A stretch of DNA of 5,540 nt from Verrucomicrobiota bacterium (lineage in GTDB: Bacteria > Verrucomicrobiota > Verrucomicrobiia > Verrucomicrobiales > Verrucomicrobiaceae), in the NCBI GenBank assembly GCA_023429545.1, contig JAEYUU010000363.1, positions 1-5,540 of the forward strand, given 5' to 3'. Positions 1 to 5,540 of this stretch are shown here, piece by piece. The notes under the pieces were generated by a model. That model was not told where the DNA came from, ran no database searches, and saw only the letters and a program-made list of their open reading frames with translations. The translations under genes were made by a program, and so were the position numbers. Within the stretch, counting starts at the first letter, position 1; every line of letters begins with the position of its first letter.

Positions 1-721
1 GGCCAGCGAAGGCACCGATGGCCAAAGCGGGCAGGATGTCCTCGTGCGCCATCTCCAAGAGCTTCTGGAGTTGCTCCGGCGTGAGGATGCCGATGTCGCC
101 CTGGATGACCTTCGGCTTCATCGCCCGCGCCACAGGGTTTTCGGAAAGCCAGCCATGCGCCACCGCATGCGAGAAGGCCACCGCCAACACGCGACGGAAA
201 TTGCCCGTGCTCACCGCAGACAGGCCAAGACCGTGAAGCCAGCGATCCAGCAGTTCCTTGTTAATGTCTCCCAGCACCTTTTCCCCATGGTCAGCAGAGA
301 AGCGGGCCAGCCGCACGCGCAGGTCGTCCTGATACCGCTCGCTGCGTCTTTCGCGCTCCTTGGCATCCAGGACGGCGTTGAAGAGTTCCCGCACAGTCTT
401 GCGTGTCTGATGGCGGCGCTCCTTCAGGAAGGCCAGGAAATGCGTTACAGCGTCTCCCAGAGTGGCTCCGTGTTCAGCCAGCTCCTTCCGCCACCGGATG
501 AGGTCGACCTTGTCATAGGCTTCAAAAGCTCCCGTCGCTTCCCTGCCTGAATTGTCGACAGAGAGAAGCAGACGCCGCTCTTCAGTCTCAGCTTCGCCCT
601 TGGTACTGCAATACTTGTAGGACCTCTTTCCACCCTCTCGGAAAACCACCACGTACTTGTAGCCACGCTTCCGCAGTCTAACTGCTTTGACCTCTTGGAT
701 GGTAACTGGTTTCCCTCTCAT
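1..721 (-). CDS. Tyrosine recombinase/phage-type integrase, N-terminal 240 codons (cut by window edge)
   Basis: A reading frame on the minus strand is open from the ATG at 721 to the left edge without a stop. It codes for 240 residues and is incomplete because the window ends, not because it is visibly broken. Residues 1-50 are a basic region rich in K, R and Y, like the arm-binding N-terminal part of integrases. Residues about 85-205 have the helical core-binding (SAM-like) domain character, ending in SHAVAHGWLSENPV, where the W-x-x-x-NP pattern is typical. Residues about 211-240 begin the catalytic domain with ILTPEQLQKLLEMA and then LAIGAFAG, which normally leads directly into the first catalytic Arg (GLR); that Arg lies just outside the window. 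A TAG lies four codons upstream in frame, so 721 is the furthest-upstream ATG. There is no Shine-Dalgarno sequence. The family catalyses site-specific integration and excision through a Tyr nucleophile. Position beside a tRNA 3' fragment fits an element integrase. Whether it is active cannot be judged here. Confidence 0.9.
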   Translation of the reverse strand, partial: MRGKPVTIQEVKAVRLRKRGYKYVVVFREGGKRSYKYCSTKGEAETEERRLLLSVDNSGREATGAFEAYDKVDLIRWRKELAEHGATLGDAVTHFLAFLKERRHQTRKTVRELFNAVLDAKERERRSERYQDDLRVRLARFSADHGEKVLGDINKELLDRWLHGLGLSAVSTGNFRRVLAVAFSHAVAHGWLSENPVARAMKPKVIQGDIGILTPEQLQKLLEMAHEDILPALAIGAFAG

Positions 722-729
722 GGAGAAAC

Positions 730-735
730 TCTATA
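730..735 (-). promoter_or_regulatory. Possible -10 box of the integrase gene, implying a nearly leaderless mRNA
   Basis: Read on the minus strand, TATAGA lies 8 nt before the integrase ATG in one of the few AT-richer stretches of the window. No good -35 hexamer sits at a standard distance; TTGTTT is about 14 bp upstream, which is short. If this is a real -10 box, transcription would begin at or almost at the start codon. That would agree with the lack of a ribosome-binding site. It is a single six-base match and therefore weak. Confidence 0.25.
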
Positions 736-762
736 CCCATCCGTTTCCAAAACAAGCCCAAA

Positions 763-781
763 TAGCTGAAAAGTAGCTGAA
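763..781. repeat. Direct repeat TAGCTGAA x2, 11-bp period, between integrase and attachment site
   Basis: TAGCTGAA occurs at 763-770 and again at 774-781, so the two copies lie on the same face of the helix. A shorter TAGCT recurs at 811-815, next to the tRNA remnant. Short direct repeats between an integrase gene and its crossover site are often arm-type integrase sites or binding sites of an excision factor. That role is inferred from position only; the repeat itself is plainly visible. Confidence 0.45.
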
Positions 782-815
782 CGATTACTGAATGCCGTAT
801 CTGTATGACTTAGCT

Positions 816-862
816 ACGGCTTTCTAATCCGTTGGTCGCAGGTTCGAATCCTGCCGGGTGCG
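816..862 (+). pseudogene. tRNA-Arg(UCU) 3' half: integrase attachment-site remnant
   Basis: The sequence folds as the 3' part of a tRNA. The anticodon loop TTTCTAA is at 821-827 with anticodon TCT at 823-825. The variable loop is TGGTC. The T arm is GCAGG-TTCGAAT-CCTGC at 838-854 and is perfectly paired. The 3' acceptor strand CGGGTGC is at 855-861, followed by a G discriminator at 862. CCA is not encoded; the next bases are CAT. Upstream there is no D arm and no strand able to pair with CGGGTGC at the expected place (about 789-795). The gene is therefore a fragment, not a working tRNA. In the anticodon stem four pairs form (816-819 with 829-832), but position 31 (C820) faces T828 and does not pair. 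True tRNA identity therefore probably starts at the anticodon loop, near the likely crossover. Confidence 0.8.
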
Positions 863-890
863 CATCTGTACGCGAATGCAGGGTCCGCAA

Positions 891-1151
891 TCAGTGCTCA
901 TGTACCATTTCCATGAGGACGAGGTTGTGCCGGGTGCAGGCTCCTCTAAGCCAGCGCTCCCGTTCCCGCTCGGTTTCATCCGTGGTGTGATCATCGCTGG
1001 TGAACACCCAGAGCTGGTAACCAGTGTCGTATTGCACGGGATTGAAATGGAACTCGCCAAACCAGGGGCGGCTGCGCAACTCCCCGGCGAGGGCCTGGAT
1101 GTCCGCGGTGCTTCCGTCGACCCGAATGCTGAATGGAAGGGAGGCAGTCAT
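891..1151 (-). CDS. Small hypothetical protein, 86 aa
   Basis: I do not recognise this protein. It has 86 residues and starts at the ATG at 1151; the open frame continues upstream, but that part is the shadow of the neighbouring aminotransferase gene in another frame. An in-frame TTG six codons upstream is a weaker alternative start. The N-terminal half reads like a compact alpha/beta fold: a strand (PFSIRV), a helix (ADIQALAGELRS), the aromatic segment WFGEFHF, and a second strand YQLWVF. The C-terminal part is highly charged (DETERERERW), probably a helix, and ends in MVHEH. There is no signal peptide, membrane segment or cysteine pair; only one Cys is present. It follows the aminotransferase gene by 79 bp on the same strand and may be its distal operon partner. 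The element end lies 28 bp beyond its stop. Natural-looking protein composition supports it as real; function is unknown. Confidence 0.65.
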   Translation of the reverse strand: MTASLPFSIRVDGSTADIQALAGELRSRPWFGEFHFNPVQYDTGYQLWVFTSDDHTTDETERERERWLRGACTRHNLVLMEMVHEH

Positions 1152-1152
1152 G

Positions 1153-1177
1153 ACCGTTCGCGACAACTTGTCACGGT
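1153..1177. promoter_or_regulatory. Imperfect inverted repeat just upstream of the 86-aa gene
   Basis: An 11-bp palindrome, GACAACTTGTC, lies at 1162-1172. It is flanked by ACCGT at 1153-1157 and ACGGT at 1173-1177, which also pair, leaving four unpaired bases on one side only. The block ends one base before the ATG at 1151, so it would sit in the leader or promoter of that gene. It could be a repressor operator or an mRNA hairpin that affects translation. There is no poly-T tract on either strand, which argues against a terminator for the aminotransferase gene. Confidence 0.3.
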
Positions 1178-1230
1178 GGGATCGCGGGCAGTCGTGTCCG
1201 CGGATGTGTGCGGGAAGCCGGGCGTGTGCC

Positions 1231-2364
1231 TCACACCACCCGCAGCATCGTCTCCAGCACGCGGAGGAGATTGCCCACGTCCTCCTGGGTGTTGTACCCA
1301 TGGATGGCGATGCGGATGCGCCCGGCATGGTGCATGATGTGGATGTTCTCACGCTCCAAGACGGCGTGGATCTCGCCGCTGCGGGAGTGCTGGAAGGCGA
1401 GGATGCCGGAGGGATTCTTCGAGTTCCACACACACATCGGAGCGACACCCATCTCGCGCAGCACACCATCGACCTCTGCAACCAGCGGATCAGCATGCGC
1501 GGCAATGCGAGAAATGCCAATGCCCTCCAGATAGCGGAGCGAAGCGTTCAATGCATAGAGGGCAACGAAGTTCGGCATGCCCACGGAGAAGCTCGCGGCG
1601 CCCTTTTTTGTCTCTGCGCGTTGGAAGCGATCGGCATCGAATGCGTTTTGCAGGTGGAACCAGCCGCCCGCGTGGGTGGTGAGCTTCTCCGCGCCGGCCT
1701 GCGGCACCCCAATGATGCAGCCGCCATGGATACCGAGCGTCCACTTATGCGTGCTGGAGATGATGATGTCCGCGCCGGCGCAGTCGAGCGTCACGCGGCC
1801 AAGCGCCTGGGTGACGTCCACGGAGATGACGGCATTCGGTGCATAGCGGCGCACCGCATCGTAGAACGGCTGCCAGGCGAGGCGATGCCCGTTGTAGAAG
1901 CTAATCAGTGAAACCTGCACCAGGCGGGTGCGCTCATTGAGCAGTGGGATCAGATGCTGAGCCTCCAACGCACCTTCCATGGAACGCCAGAGACGCACCT
2001 CGGGAGGATTCGCCGCGCGCAGCCAGGGCGTGGCTCCTGCGGGGAAGTCGAGATCTGAAACCACAACCTCGTCGCGCGCCCCCAGGTCGAGGGCGGACGC
2101 GAGGAGATTGTATGCCTCCGAGCTGCAAGAGCAGAAGGAGACCTCGGCTGGCGTGAGGCCGAGCATGCGGGCACTGATTTCGCGGCACGCCTCCACCTGG
2201 GCGAAATGGGCGTCGCGCCCCTTCATACCGCGCAGCTTGTCCTGCCAGTAGGCCTGGATGGCCTCTCCGACACAGCGCGGCGGGATGCTCTCTGCTGCGG
2301 TATTGAGATAGACGATGCCAGACAGTGCTGGAAAGTCGCGCGTGCGGTCCTGGGGGGTAAGCAT
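1231..2364 (-). CDS. Class V aminotransferase-fold PLP-dependent enzyme
   Basis: This 377-residue cytoplasmic protein has the length and motif order of fold-type I, class V PLP enzymes (the SufS/isopenicillin N epimerase-like group). The N-terminal YLNTAAES (residues 19-26) is the usual opening substrate-side motif. SVDVTQALG (181-189) carries Asp183, expected to bind the PLP pyridine nitrogen, and Gln186. SSTHKW (203-208) carries Lys207, the Schiff-base lysine. RIRIAIHGYNTQEDV (349-363) is the family's C-terminal signature with the expected Arg. The active-site Cys loop that cysteine desulfurases have just before that signature is missing, so I do not call it a desulfurase. The substrate is unknown; transamination, epimerisation or lyase activity are all possible. 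ATG at 2364 is chosen; a TTG two codons upstream is also open. It starts 30 bp after the hydrolase stop on the same strand, suggesting co-transcription, though no Shine-Dalgarno sequence is seen. Confidence 0.9.
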   Translation of the reverse strand: MLTPQDRTRDFPALSGIVYLNTAAESIPPRCVGEAIQAYWQDKLRGMKGRDAHFAQVEACREISARMLGLTPAEVSFCSCSSEAYNLLASALDLGARDEVVVSDLDFPAGATPWLRAANPPEVRLWRSMEGALEAQHLIPLLNERTRLVQVSLISFYNGHRLAWQPFYDAVRRYAPNAVISVDVTQALGRVTLDCAGADIIISSTHKWTLGIHGGCIIGVPQAGAEKLTTHAGGWFHLQNAFDADRFQRAETKKGAASFSVGMPNFVALYALNASLRYLEGIGISRIAAHADPLVAEVDGVLREMGVAPMCVWNSKNPSGILAFQHSRSGEIHAVLERENIHIMHHAGRIRIAIHGYNTQEDVGNLLRVLETMLRVV

Positions 2365-2394
2365 GGGCAAGTGTGGCGTGCGGTGGGTGTGAGT

Positions 2395-4512
2395 TCAATC
2401 CATTCCCTGCGTGGCGCTCCAGGGTTCTATGCTCGTGAGGCCCTTGCCCTTCAGCGAGCCATAACACTGGGGCAGATCAAAATGCCGCAGGACATTCGGA
2501 GGCAGCGCGGCAAAGGGCCAGTTGTAGTCCTCAGTGCCAGCCACATCCGTGAAGGAGGTGAGCGCGTGTTTCAGGGTCACCTTGGATACGCTGTCCTGCA
2601 ACAGCGCGGCAAATGTTGCCGGCAGGGCACCCCAGCCCGCACCCGCCAGATGCACTTCTTGATGACCGATGGACGCGAGCCACTGCAGAACGCGCATCAC
2701 ATCGAAGGCGCGCCTTCCCAGCAACGGCTGGTCCAGCATCACGCCGTGAGCAGCATAGAAATAGTGGCTGCCGTAGGGTTTCAGGAACTGATCAGGACCG
2801 CAGGTGTCCGGCTGGGAGTCGCCAATGCCACGCACATCGCAGGCATAGAAGGCAGCACCCGGGTTGCCCCTGATGAGATCGGCAACGAGAGGCTCATCAC
2901 GAAGCTCAGCATCCGAGGAGCGATGCGAAACATAGAGCACGGCCTGCTTCCCCTCTCCATGCGGGCGCGAGGTGATGGGCTGCTCCGAAAGCAGAGTGAC
3001 GATGGCATGGATCCCGGGCTCTGTCTCCACGGCATAGGTGGCATGCGCCTTCGCGCGATATCTGCGACTGCCACTGGTGCGCAGGATGCGGTAGTCTGGC
3101 GCGTTCTGCGGCAGGCTGGCGGGAAGCCGGAGCACTTCTGTGATCGTCTTTTTCAGAGACTTATCATCGAGCTTCGGGCGGGATTTCGCCAGGGACGCTG
3201 CCTTCTCACCGGTGAAAGAGAACACGGTGCGCGACTGTAATCCGCGCACCTGGCCATCCGGCGTGCACTGGAGGGTTTCATCCTTCTCGATGGTGAGCGC
3301 GGGCTCCGATGTTTCCTGCGAGATGCCAGTAGCCTTATTGAACCACTGGTACATGGCCTCGCGGTTCTGCTTCGCGTAACCATGGTAGTCACCACCGATG
3401 TGCAGCTTGATGTTCTCCGGGACGCCGAGGAGCGTGTAGAGATGTTTCAGGCGCGCGAAAGCCTCTTCGCTGCCGCGCACGTCAAAGAAATCCTTCTCCT
3501 GGGCGACAATGACCACGGGCTTCGGCGCGAGGGCCGCAAGGAAGTCGGCATGATCCAGGCCACGCGCGATCACGCCTGGCGGGCACTGCTCGGTATCAGC
3601 AGGAAGTTCGTTCTCTGCGTTGCGACGGAAGGTGGTCACAAAGCAGGCAGGCGCGGCCATGGTCCAGCGTTGATCCACCCCGCAGAGCCAGGTCGTCATG
3701 GTGCCACCGCCTGAGTTGCCCGTGATGCCCACATGCCTGGGATCCACCTCCTCGCGAGTGAGCAGGTAGTCCAGGGCGCGGATGCCATCCCAAGCGCGCC
3801 AGGCCGCGAGCGACTCACCCACCAGCACCTGCTGGTTTCCCGCCTGGATATGTTCCCCCACACCAATGCCGTACCGGGCAGCGAGTCCTTTGCCCTTGGC
3901 AACAGGCGCATATTGCGAACGCTCACCCTGGCCGATAGGGTCGAAGATCAACACCACATACCCCATGCGCGCGAGCCCCTGCGCGAAGCTCTGGTAGGCC
4001 TCTGCCGCCTTGCCATTCGTGGAGTGCCCGCAGGATCCCACCACGCCGGGCAGGGGAAACTTTCGCCCCTTGGGCACATACAGGTTCGCGGTCACCAGAA
4101 ACCCGGGCCGGCTTTCAAAGATGACGTTCTCAATTCGATAGCTGTCGCGCTCCACGGTGCGGGTAACCTTCGCGTTCAGGGGCGTCTTTTCCGGCCACGG
4201 ACCGAAGCACTGCTGAATGCGAGTCCGGATACTCTGGACATGCGCTTCGGCATGCGCCTTGGTTTTCAGCGATGCCAGGACGGCTGCTCCTTTTGCCTCT
4301 TCCGCCCGCAAGCGGTCCACCAGGTGCTCCTGCAACATGTGGGGAAAGCGATTCAGCGGCTCGATTGCCGGCACCGCTGCTGCGGCCAGTTTCGGCGTCT
4401 CCGCAGCGATGAGCCGCCCGCCGAGGCCCAGATGTGCCATTGGCAGCGTGAGGATGGCGGAGCCTGCGCTGTGAATGAAGTGCCTGCGATCGAGGGAGGA
4501 GCGTGAAGTCAT
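2395..4512 (-). CDS. Tat-exported tandem alpha/beta hydrolase, acetyl xylan esterase-like
   Basis: This 705-residue protein begins with a twin-arginine signal: LDRRHFIHSAG (Arg9, Arg10), a hydrophobic stretch to about residue 25, and a likely cleavage near Ala37. It should act in the periplasm or outside. Domain 1 (about 115-400) is a complete alpha/beta hydrolase of the AXE1/dienelactone-hydrolase type. It has an oxyanion-side GSCGHS (159-164), nucleophile elbow GNSGG with Ser267, probable acid Asp341 or Asp344 in EKDFFD, and His377 in GGDYHGY. Domain 2 (about 470-690) looks like a second, degenerate copy: its elbow reads GAGWG (624-628), with Gly626 where the Ser should be. Ester hydrolysis, perhaps deacetylation of a polysaccharide, is the best guess; the substrate is not shown. 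The frame stays open upstream to 4695, and an in-frame ATG exists at 4551, but starting at 4512 places the RR motif correctly. It heads the minus-strand operon and is divergent from the ceramidase-like gene. Confidence 0.88.
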   Translation of the reverse strand: MTSRSSLDRRHFIHSAGSAILTLPMAHLGLGGRLIAAETPKLAAAAVPAIEPLNRFPHMLQEHLVDRLRAEEAKGAAVLASLKTKAHAEAHVQSIRTRIQQCFGPWPEKTPLNAKVTRTVERDSYRIENVIFESRPGFLVTANLYVPKGRKFPLPGVVGSCGHSTNGKAAEAYQSFAQGLARMGYVVLIFDPIGQGERSQYAPVAKGKGLAARYGIGVGEHIQAGNQQVLVGESLAAWRAWDGIRALDYLLTREEVDPRHVGITGNSGGGTMTTWLCGVDQRWTMAAPACFVTTFRRNAENELPADTEQCPPGVIARGLDHADFLAALAPKPVVIVAQEKDFFDVRGSEEAFARLKHLYTLLGVPENIKLHIGGDYHGYAKQNREAMYQWFNKATGISQETSEPALTIEKDETLQCTPDGQVRGLQSRTVFSFTGEKAASLAKSRPKLDDKSLKKTITEVLRLPASLPQNAPDYRILRTSGSRRYRAKAHATYAVETEPGIHAIVTLLSEQPITSRPHGEGKQAVLYVSHRSSDAELRDEPLVADLIRGNPGAAFYACDVRGIGDSQPDTCGPDQFLKPYGSHYFYAAHGVMLDQPLLGRRAFDVMRVLQWLASIGHQEVHLAGAGWGALPATFAALLQDSVSKVTLKHALTSFTDVAGTEDYNWPFAALPPNVLRHFDLPQCYGSLKGKGLTSIEPWSATQGMD

Positions 4513-4514
4513 GC

Positions 4515-4549
4515 GCAGAAGATACGCAGGCAGCGCGCGACTCTTCTGC
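4515..4549. promoter_or_regulatory. 8-bp inverted repeat upstream of the hydrolase start
   Basis: GCAGAAGA at 4515-4522 and TCTTCTGC at 4542-4549 are exact reverse complements separated by 19 bp. The repeat ends two bases before the hydrolase ATG at 4512. Its centre-to-centre arm spacing of 27 bp is wide for a simple dimeric operator, and it could instead form a leader hairpin that covers the start. The spacer is GC-rich (CAGCGCGCGA). If the hydrolase really started at 4551 the repeat would be coding. The structure is seen; the role is inference. Confidence 0.35.
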
Positions 4550-4572
4550 ATGAGTGCGAGGCGGATTTCAAA

Positions 4573-4609
4573 GCCAGGGCAAGAGCCGGTCCCCTGGCCA
4601 CGTAGTGGC
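4573..4609. promoter_or_regulatory. Two overlapping inverted repeats upstream of the ceramidase-like gene
   Basis: GCCAGGG at 4573-4579 pairs with CCCTGGC at 4592-4598 across a 12-nt loop. A second, tighter repeat, GCCAC-GTA-GTGGC, occupies 4597-4609 and ends three bases before the ATG at 4613. The two share bases 4597-4598, so as RNA both stems could form almost fully or compete at the join. The tight repeat would cover the place where a Shine-Dalgarno sequence should be. Either a transcription-factor operator or a translational leader structure would fit. No poly-T follows, so it is not an intrinsic terminator. Confidence 0.35.
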
Positions 4610-4612
4610 GGG

Positions 4613-5540
4613 ATGACGCACCTGCGACGCCTCGCCCTGGCACTCCTCCTGATCACGCTGACCGTGCCTGTGGCCGCAGCCCGTGCCGATGACAAGCCGT
4701 TGCGTGTCGCGGTATTTCAAGCGGATGCCACGCCGCCCCTTGGCGCCTCCCTCTGCAATGGTGGAGTGAAGCCCGCGCGGGAAGTTGTCACGCCACTCAC
4801 CGCGCGCGGTGTCATCCTGCTTGGGGCGGGAGATCCCATCGTGCTTTGCGCGCTGGACTGGGTCGGCATTGCCAACGAAAGCCACGATGCGTTCCGCGAG
4901 GCCCTCGCACGCGCCGCGGGCACCACCCCCGATCGGGTCGCCGTGCACACACTGCATCAGCACGATGCGCCGGGCAGCGACTTCGCGACGGAGCGGCTGC
5001 TCACGGAGCATGGTCTGGCCGGGCAGTATTCCACTCCCGAGTTTGACCGTGAGGTGATCGCTCGTGTAGCCTCAGCAGCGAAGGCCTCGCTGCCAAAGGC
5101 GGCCATCATCACCCTTCTGGGCCTGGGATCAGGCGTGGTGGAGAGAGTGGCTTCCAATCGCCGTATCCTGGGCGCGGATGGGAAGGTGGCAGTGGTGCGG
5201 CTGAGTTCCACCAGGAAACCCGAGGCCATCGCGGCCCCGGAGGGAACCATTGATCCCAAGCTGCGGCTGATCAGCTTTTGGAGCGAGGCTCGCCCCATCG
5301 CCGTCCTCACCTACTACGCGACTCATCCCCAAAGCTATTATGGGAAGGGATCGGTGAACTGGGACTTCGTGGGCATGGCGCGGCAGCAGCGGGAGGAGGC
5401 GCTGCCCGGCGTGCCCCATGTGCATTTCAACGGCGCTGGTGGAAATGTGGCCGCGGGAAAATACAATAACGGCTCGCCGGAAATGCGCCCAGAGCTCGCG
5501 GCAAGACTCGCCGCCGGCATGAGGGCGGCATGGGAAGGAC
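4613..5540 (+). CDS. Neutral/alkaline ceramidase-like secreted protein, N-terminal 309 codons (cut by window edge)
   Basis: The frame is open from the ATG at 4613 to the right edge with no stop, giving 309 residues of an incomplete protein. It begins with a Sec signal peptide: basic THLRR, hydrophobic core LALALLLITLTVPVA, and a probable cut after ARA (residue 25). The mature part starts like the neutral ceramidase N-terminal domain (RVAVFQADATPPLG). VHTLHQHDAP (111-120) corresponds to the family's His-rich metal-binding motif, and ATHPQSYYG (236-244) to the second zinc-His region. HFNGAGGNVAAGKYN (271-285) matches a conserved block of planctomycete and verrucomicrobial homologues. Classical members are zinc amidases that cleave ceramide into sphingosine and fatty acid. 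The bacterial relatives of this type are mostly uncharacterised, so the substrate is open. Later ligands (Glu, Tyr) would lie past the edge. The gene is divergent from the hydrolase operon across 100 bp. The start choice rests on the signal peptide, as no Shine-Dalgarno sequence is evident. Confidence 0.85.
   Translation, partial: MTHLRRLALALLLITLTVPVAAARADDKPLRVAVFQADATPPLGASLCNGGVKPAREVVTPLTARGVILLGAGDPIVLCALDWVGIANESHDAFREALARAAGTTPDRVAVHTLHQHDAPGSDFATERLLTEHGLAGQYSTPEFDREVIARVASAAKASLPKAAIITLLGLGSGVVERVASNRRILGADGKVAVVRLSSTRKPEAIAAPEGTIDPKLRLISFWSEARPIAVLTYYATHPQSYYGKGSVNWDFVGMARQQREEALPGVPHVHFNGAGGNVAAGKYNNGSPEMRPELAARLAAGMRAAWEG

Larger units (their letters stand above)
1..862. mobile_element. 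Right-hand end of a tRNA-Arg-integrated element
   Basis: An integrase gene pointing into the element is followed on its upstream side by a tRNA 3' half that lacks its 5' half. In tRNA-targeted islands the complete tRNA is rebuilt at one end and a duplicated 3' part marks the other end. Here the duplicate is at about 821-862, so the element extends leftward out of the window. The resident chromosome resumes just after 862. Seen directly: the integrase, the tRNA 3' half and the absence of its 5' half. Inferred: direction, extent and that the element is or was mobile. The left boundary and cargo are not visible, so the type (prophage, ICE or satellite island) is unknown. Confidence 0.65.

Noticed and set aside
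44..550. Plus-strand open frame of 168 codons opposite the integrase
   Set aside because: The minus strand has the integrase motifs ILTPEQL and LAIGAFAG in an uninterrupted frame; the plus-strand translation resembles nothing.
838..854. Hairpin GCAGG-N7-CCTGC as an intrinsic terminator for the 86-aa gene
   Set aside because: It is the T arm of the tRNA remnant and no T-run follows on the minus strand, although it could weakly slow polymerase.
789..862. A complete tRNA-Arg gene
   Set aside because: The expected 5' acceptor strand and D arm are absent at 789-815 and position 31 does not pair with 39; only the 3' half is present.
824..1060. Minus-strand open frame of 78 codons whose N-terminal end is RQDSNLRPTD-bearing when read through the tRNA
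   Set aside because: The residues RQDSNLRP are the well-known false translation of a tRNA T arm in reverse, and the rest is out of frame with the credible 86-aa gene.
1024..1911. Plus-strand open frame of 295 codons opposite the aminotransferase gene
   Set aside because: It is a GC-rich antisense shadow: it lies opposite a gene with clear PLP motifs and its translation shows no recognisable domain.
2206..3240. Plus-strand open frame of 344 codons opposite the hydrolase and aminotransferase genes
   Set aside because: It spans the junction of two well-supported minus-strand genes and has no domain, signal or plausible start context; high GC explains its length.
3733..4506. Plus-strand open frame of 257 codons opposite the hydrolase N-terminal half
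   Set aside because: The opposite strand carries the Tat signal and the catalytic Ser motif, so this is a shadow frame.
4513..4695. Upstream extension of the hydrolase by 61 residues
   Set aside because: The extension is an Arg-rich sequence overlapping the divergent ceramidase-like gene, and it would bury the twin-arginine signal inside the protein.

Overview
The window is GC-rich DNA that looks verrucomicrobial or, more broadly, from the Planctomycetes-Verrucomicrobia group. The pointers are a secreted ceramidase-like protein of the kind common there, a Tat-exported two-domain acetyl xylan esterase-like hydrolase, genes that mostly lack clear Shine-Dalgarno sequences, and the local style of the tyrosine recombinase. 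This assignment is inference from protein character, not from a marker gene.

Layout. (1) Bases 1 to about 862 are the right-hand end of an integrative element. It holds the N-terminal 240 codons of a tyrosine integrase on the minus strand, running off the left edge. Next come a short AT-richer control region with an 11-bp-period direct repeat, and then the 3' half of a tRNA-Arg(UCU) gene with no 5' half. This is the usual signature of site-specific insertion into a tRNA gene. The intact tRNA should lie to the left of the window, at the far end of the element. (2) Bases 865 to 4512 are resident chromosome. On the minus strand, in order of transcription, are a Tat-exported tandem alpha/beta hydrolase, a class V PLP-dependent aminotransferase-fold enzyme 30 bp behind it, and 79 bp further on a small unrecognised 86-aa protein. 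The first two probably form an operon; the third may belong to it. (3) Bases 4513 to 4612 are a divergent promoter region with inverted repeats close to each start codon. (4) From 4613 to the right edge, on the plus strand, is a Sec-exported neutral ceramidase-like metalloamidase/hydrolase, cut by the window end.

How the genes may work together. The exported esterase-like hydrolase and the exported ceramidase-like protein share one divergent control region. That suggests a small scavenging locus in which both act outside the cytoplasm on esters or amides from the environment. The PLP enzyme would act on an amino compound in the cytoplasm. No substrate can be read from the sequence. I found no defence system, CRISPR array or clearly new system; the best leads are the integration boundary, the hydrolase half with no nucleophile, and the structured divergent intergenic region.
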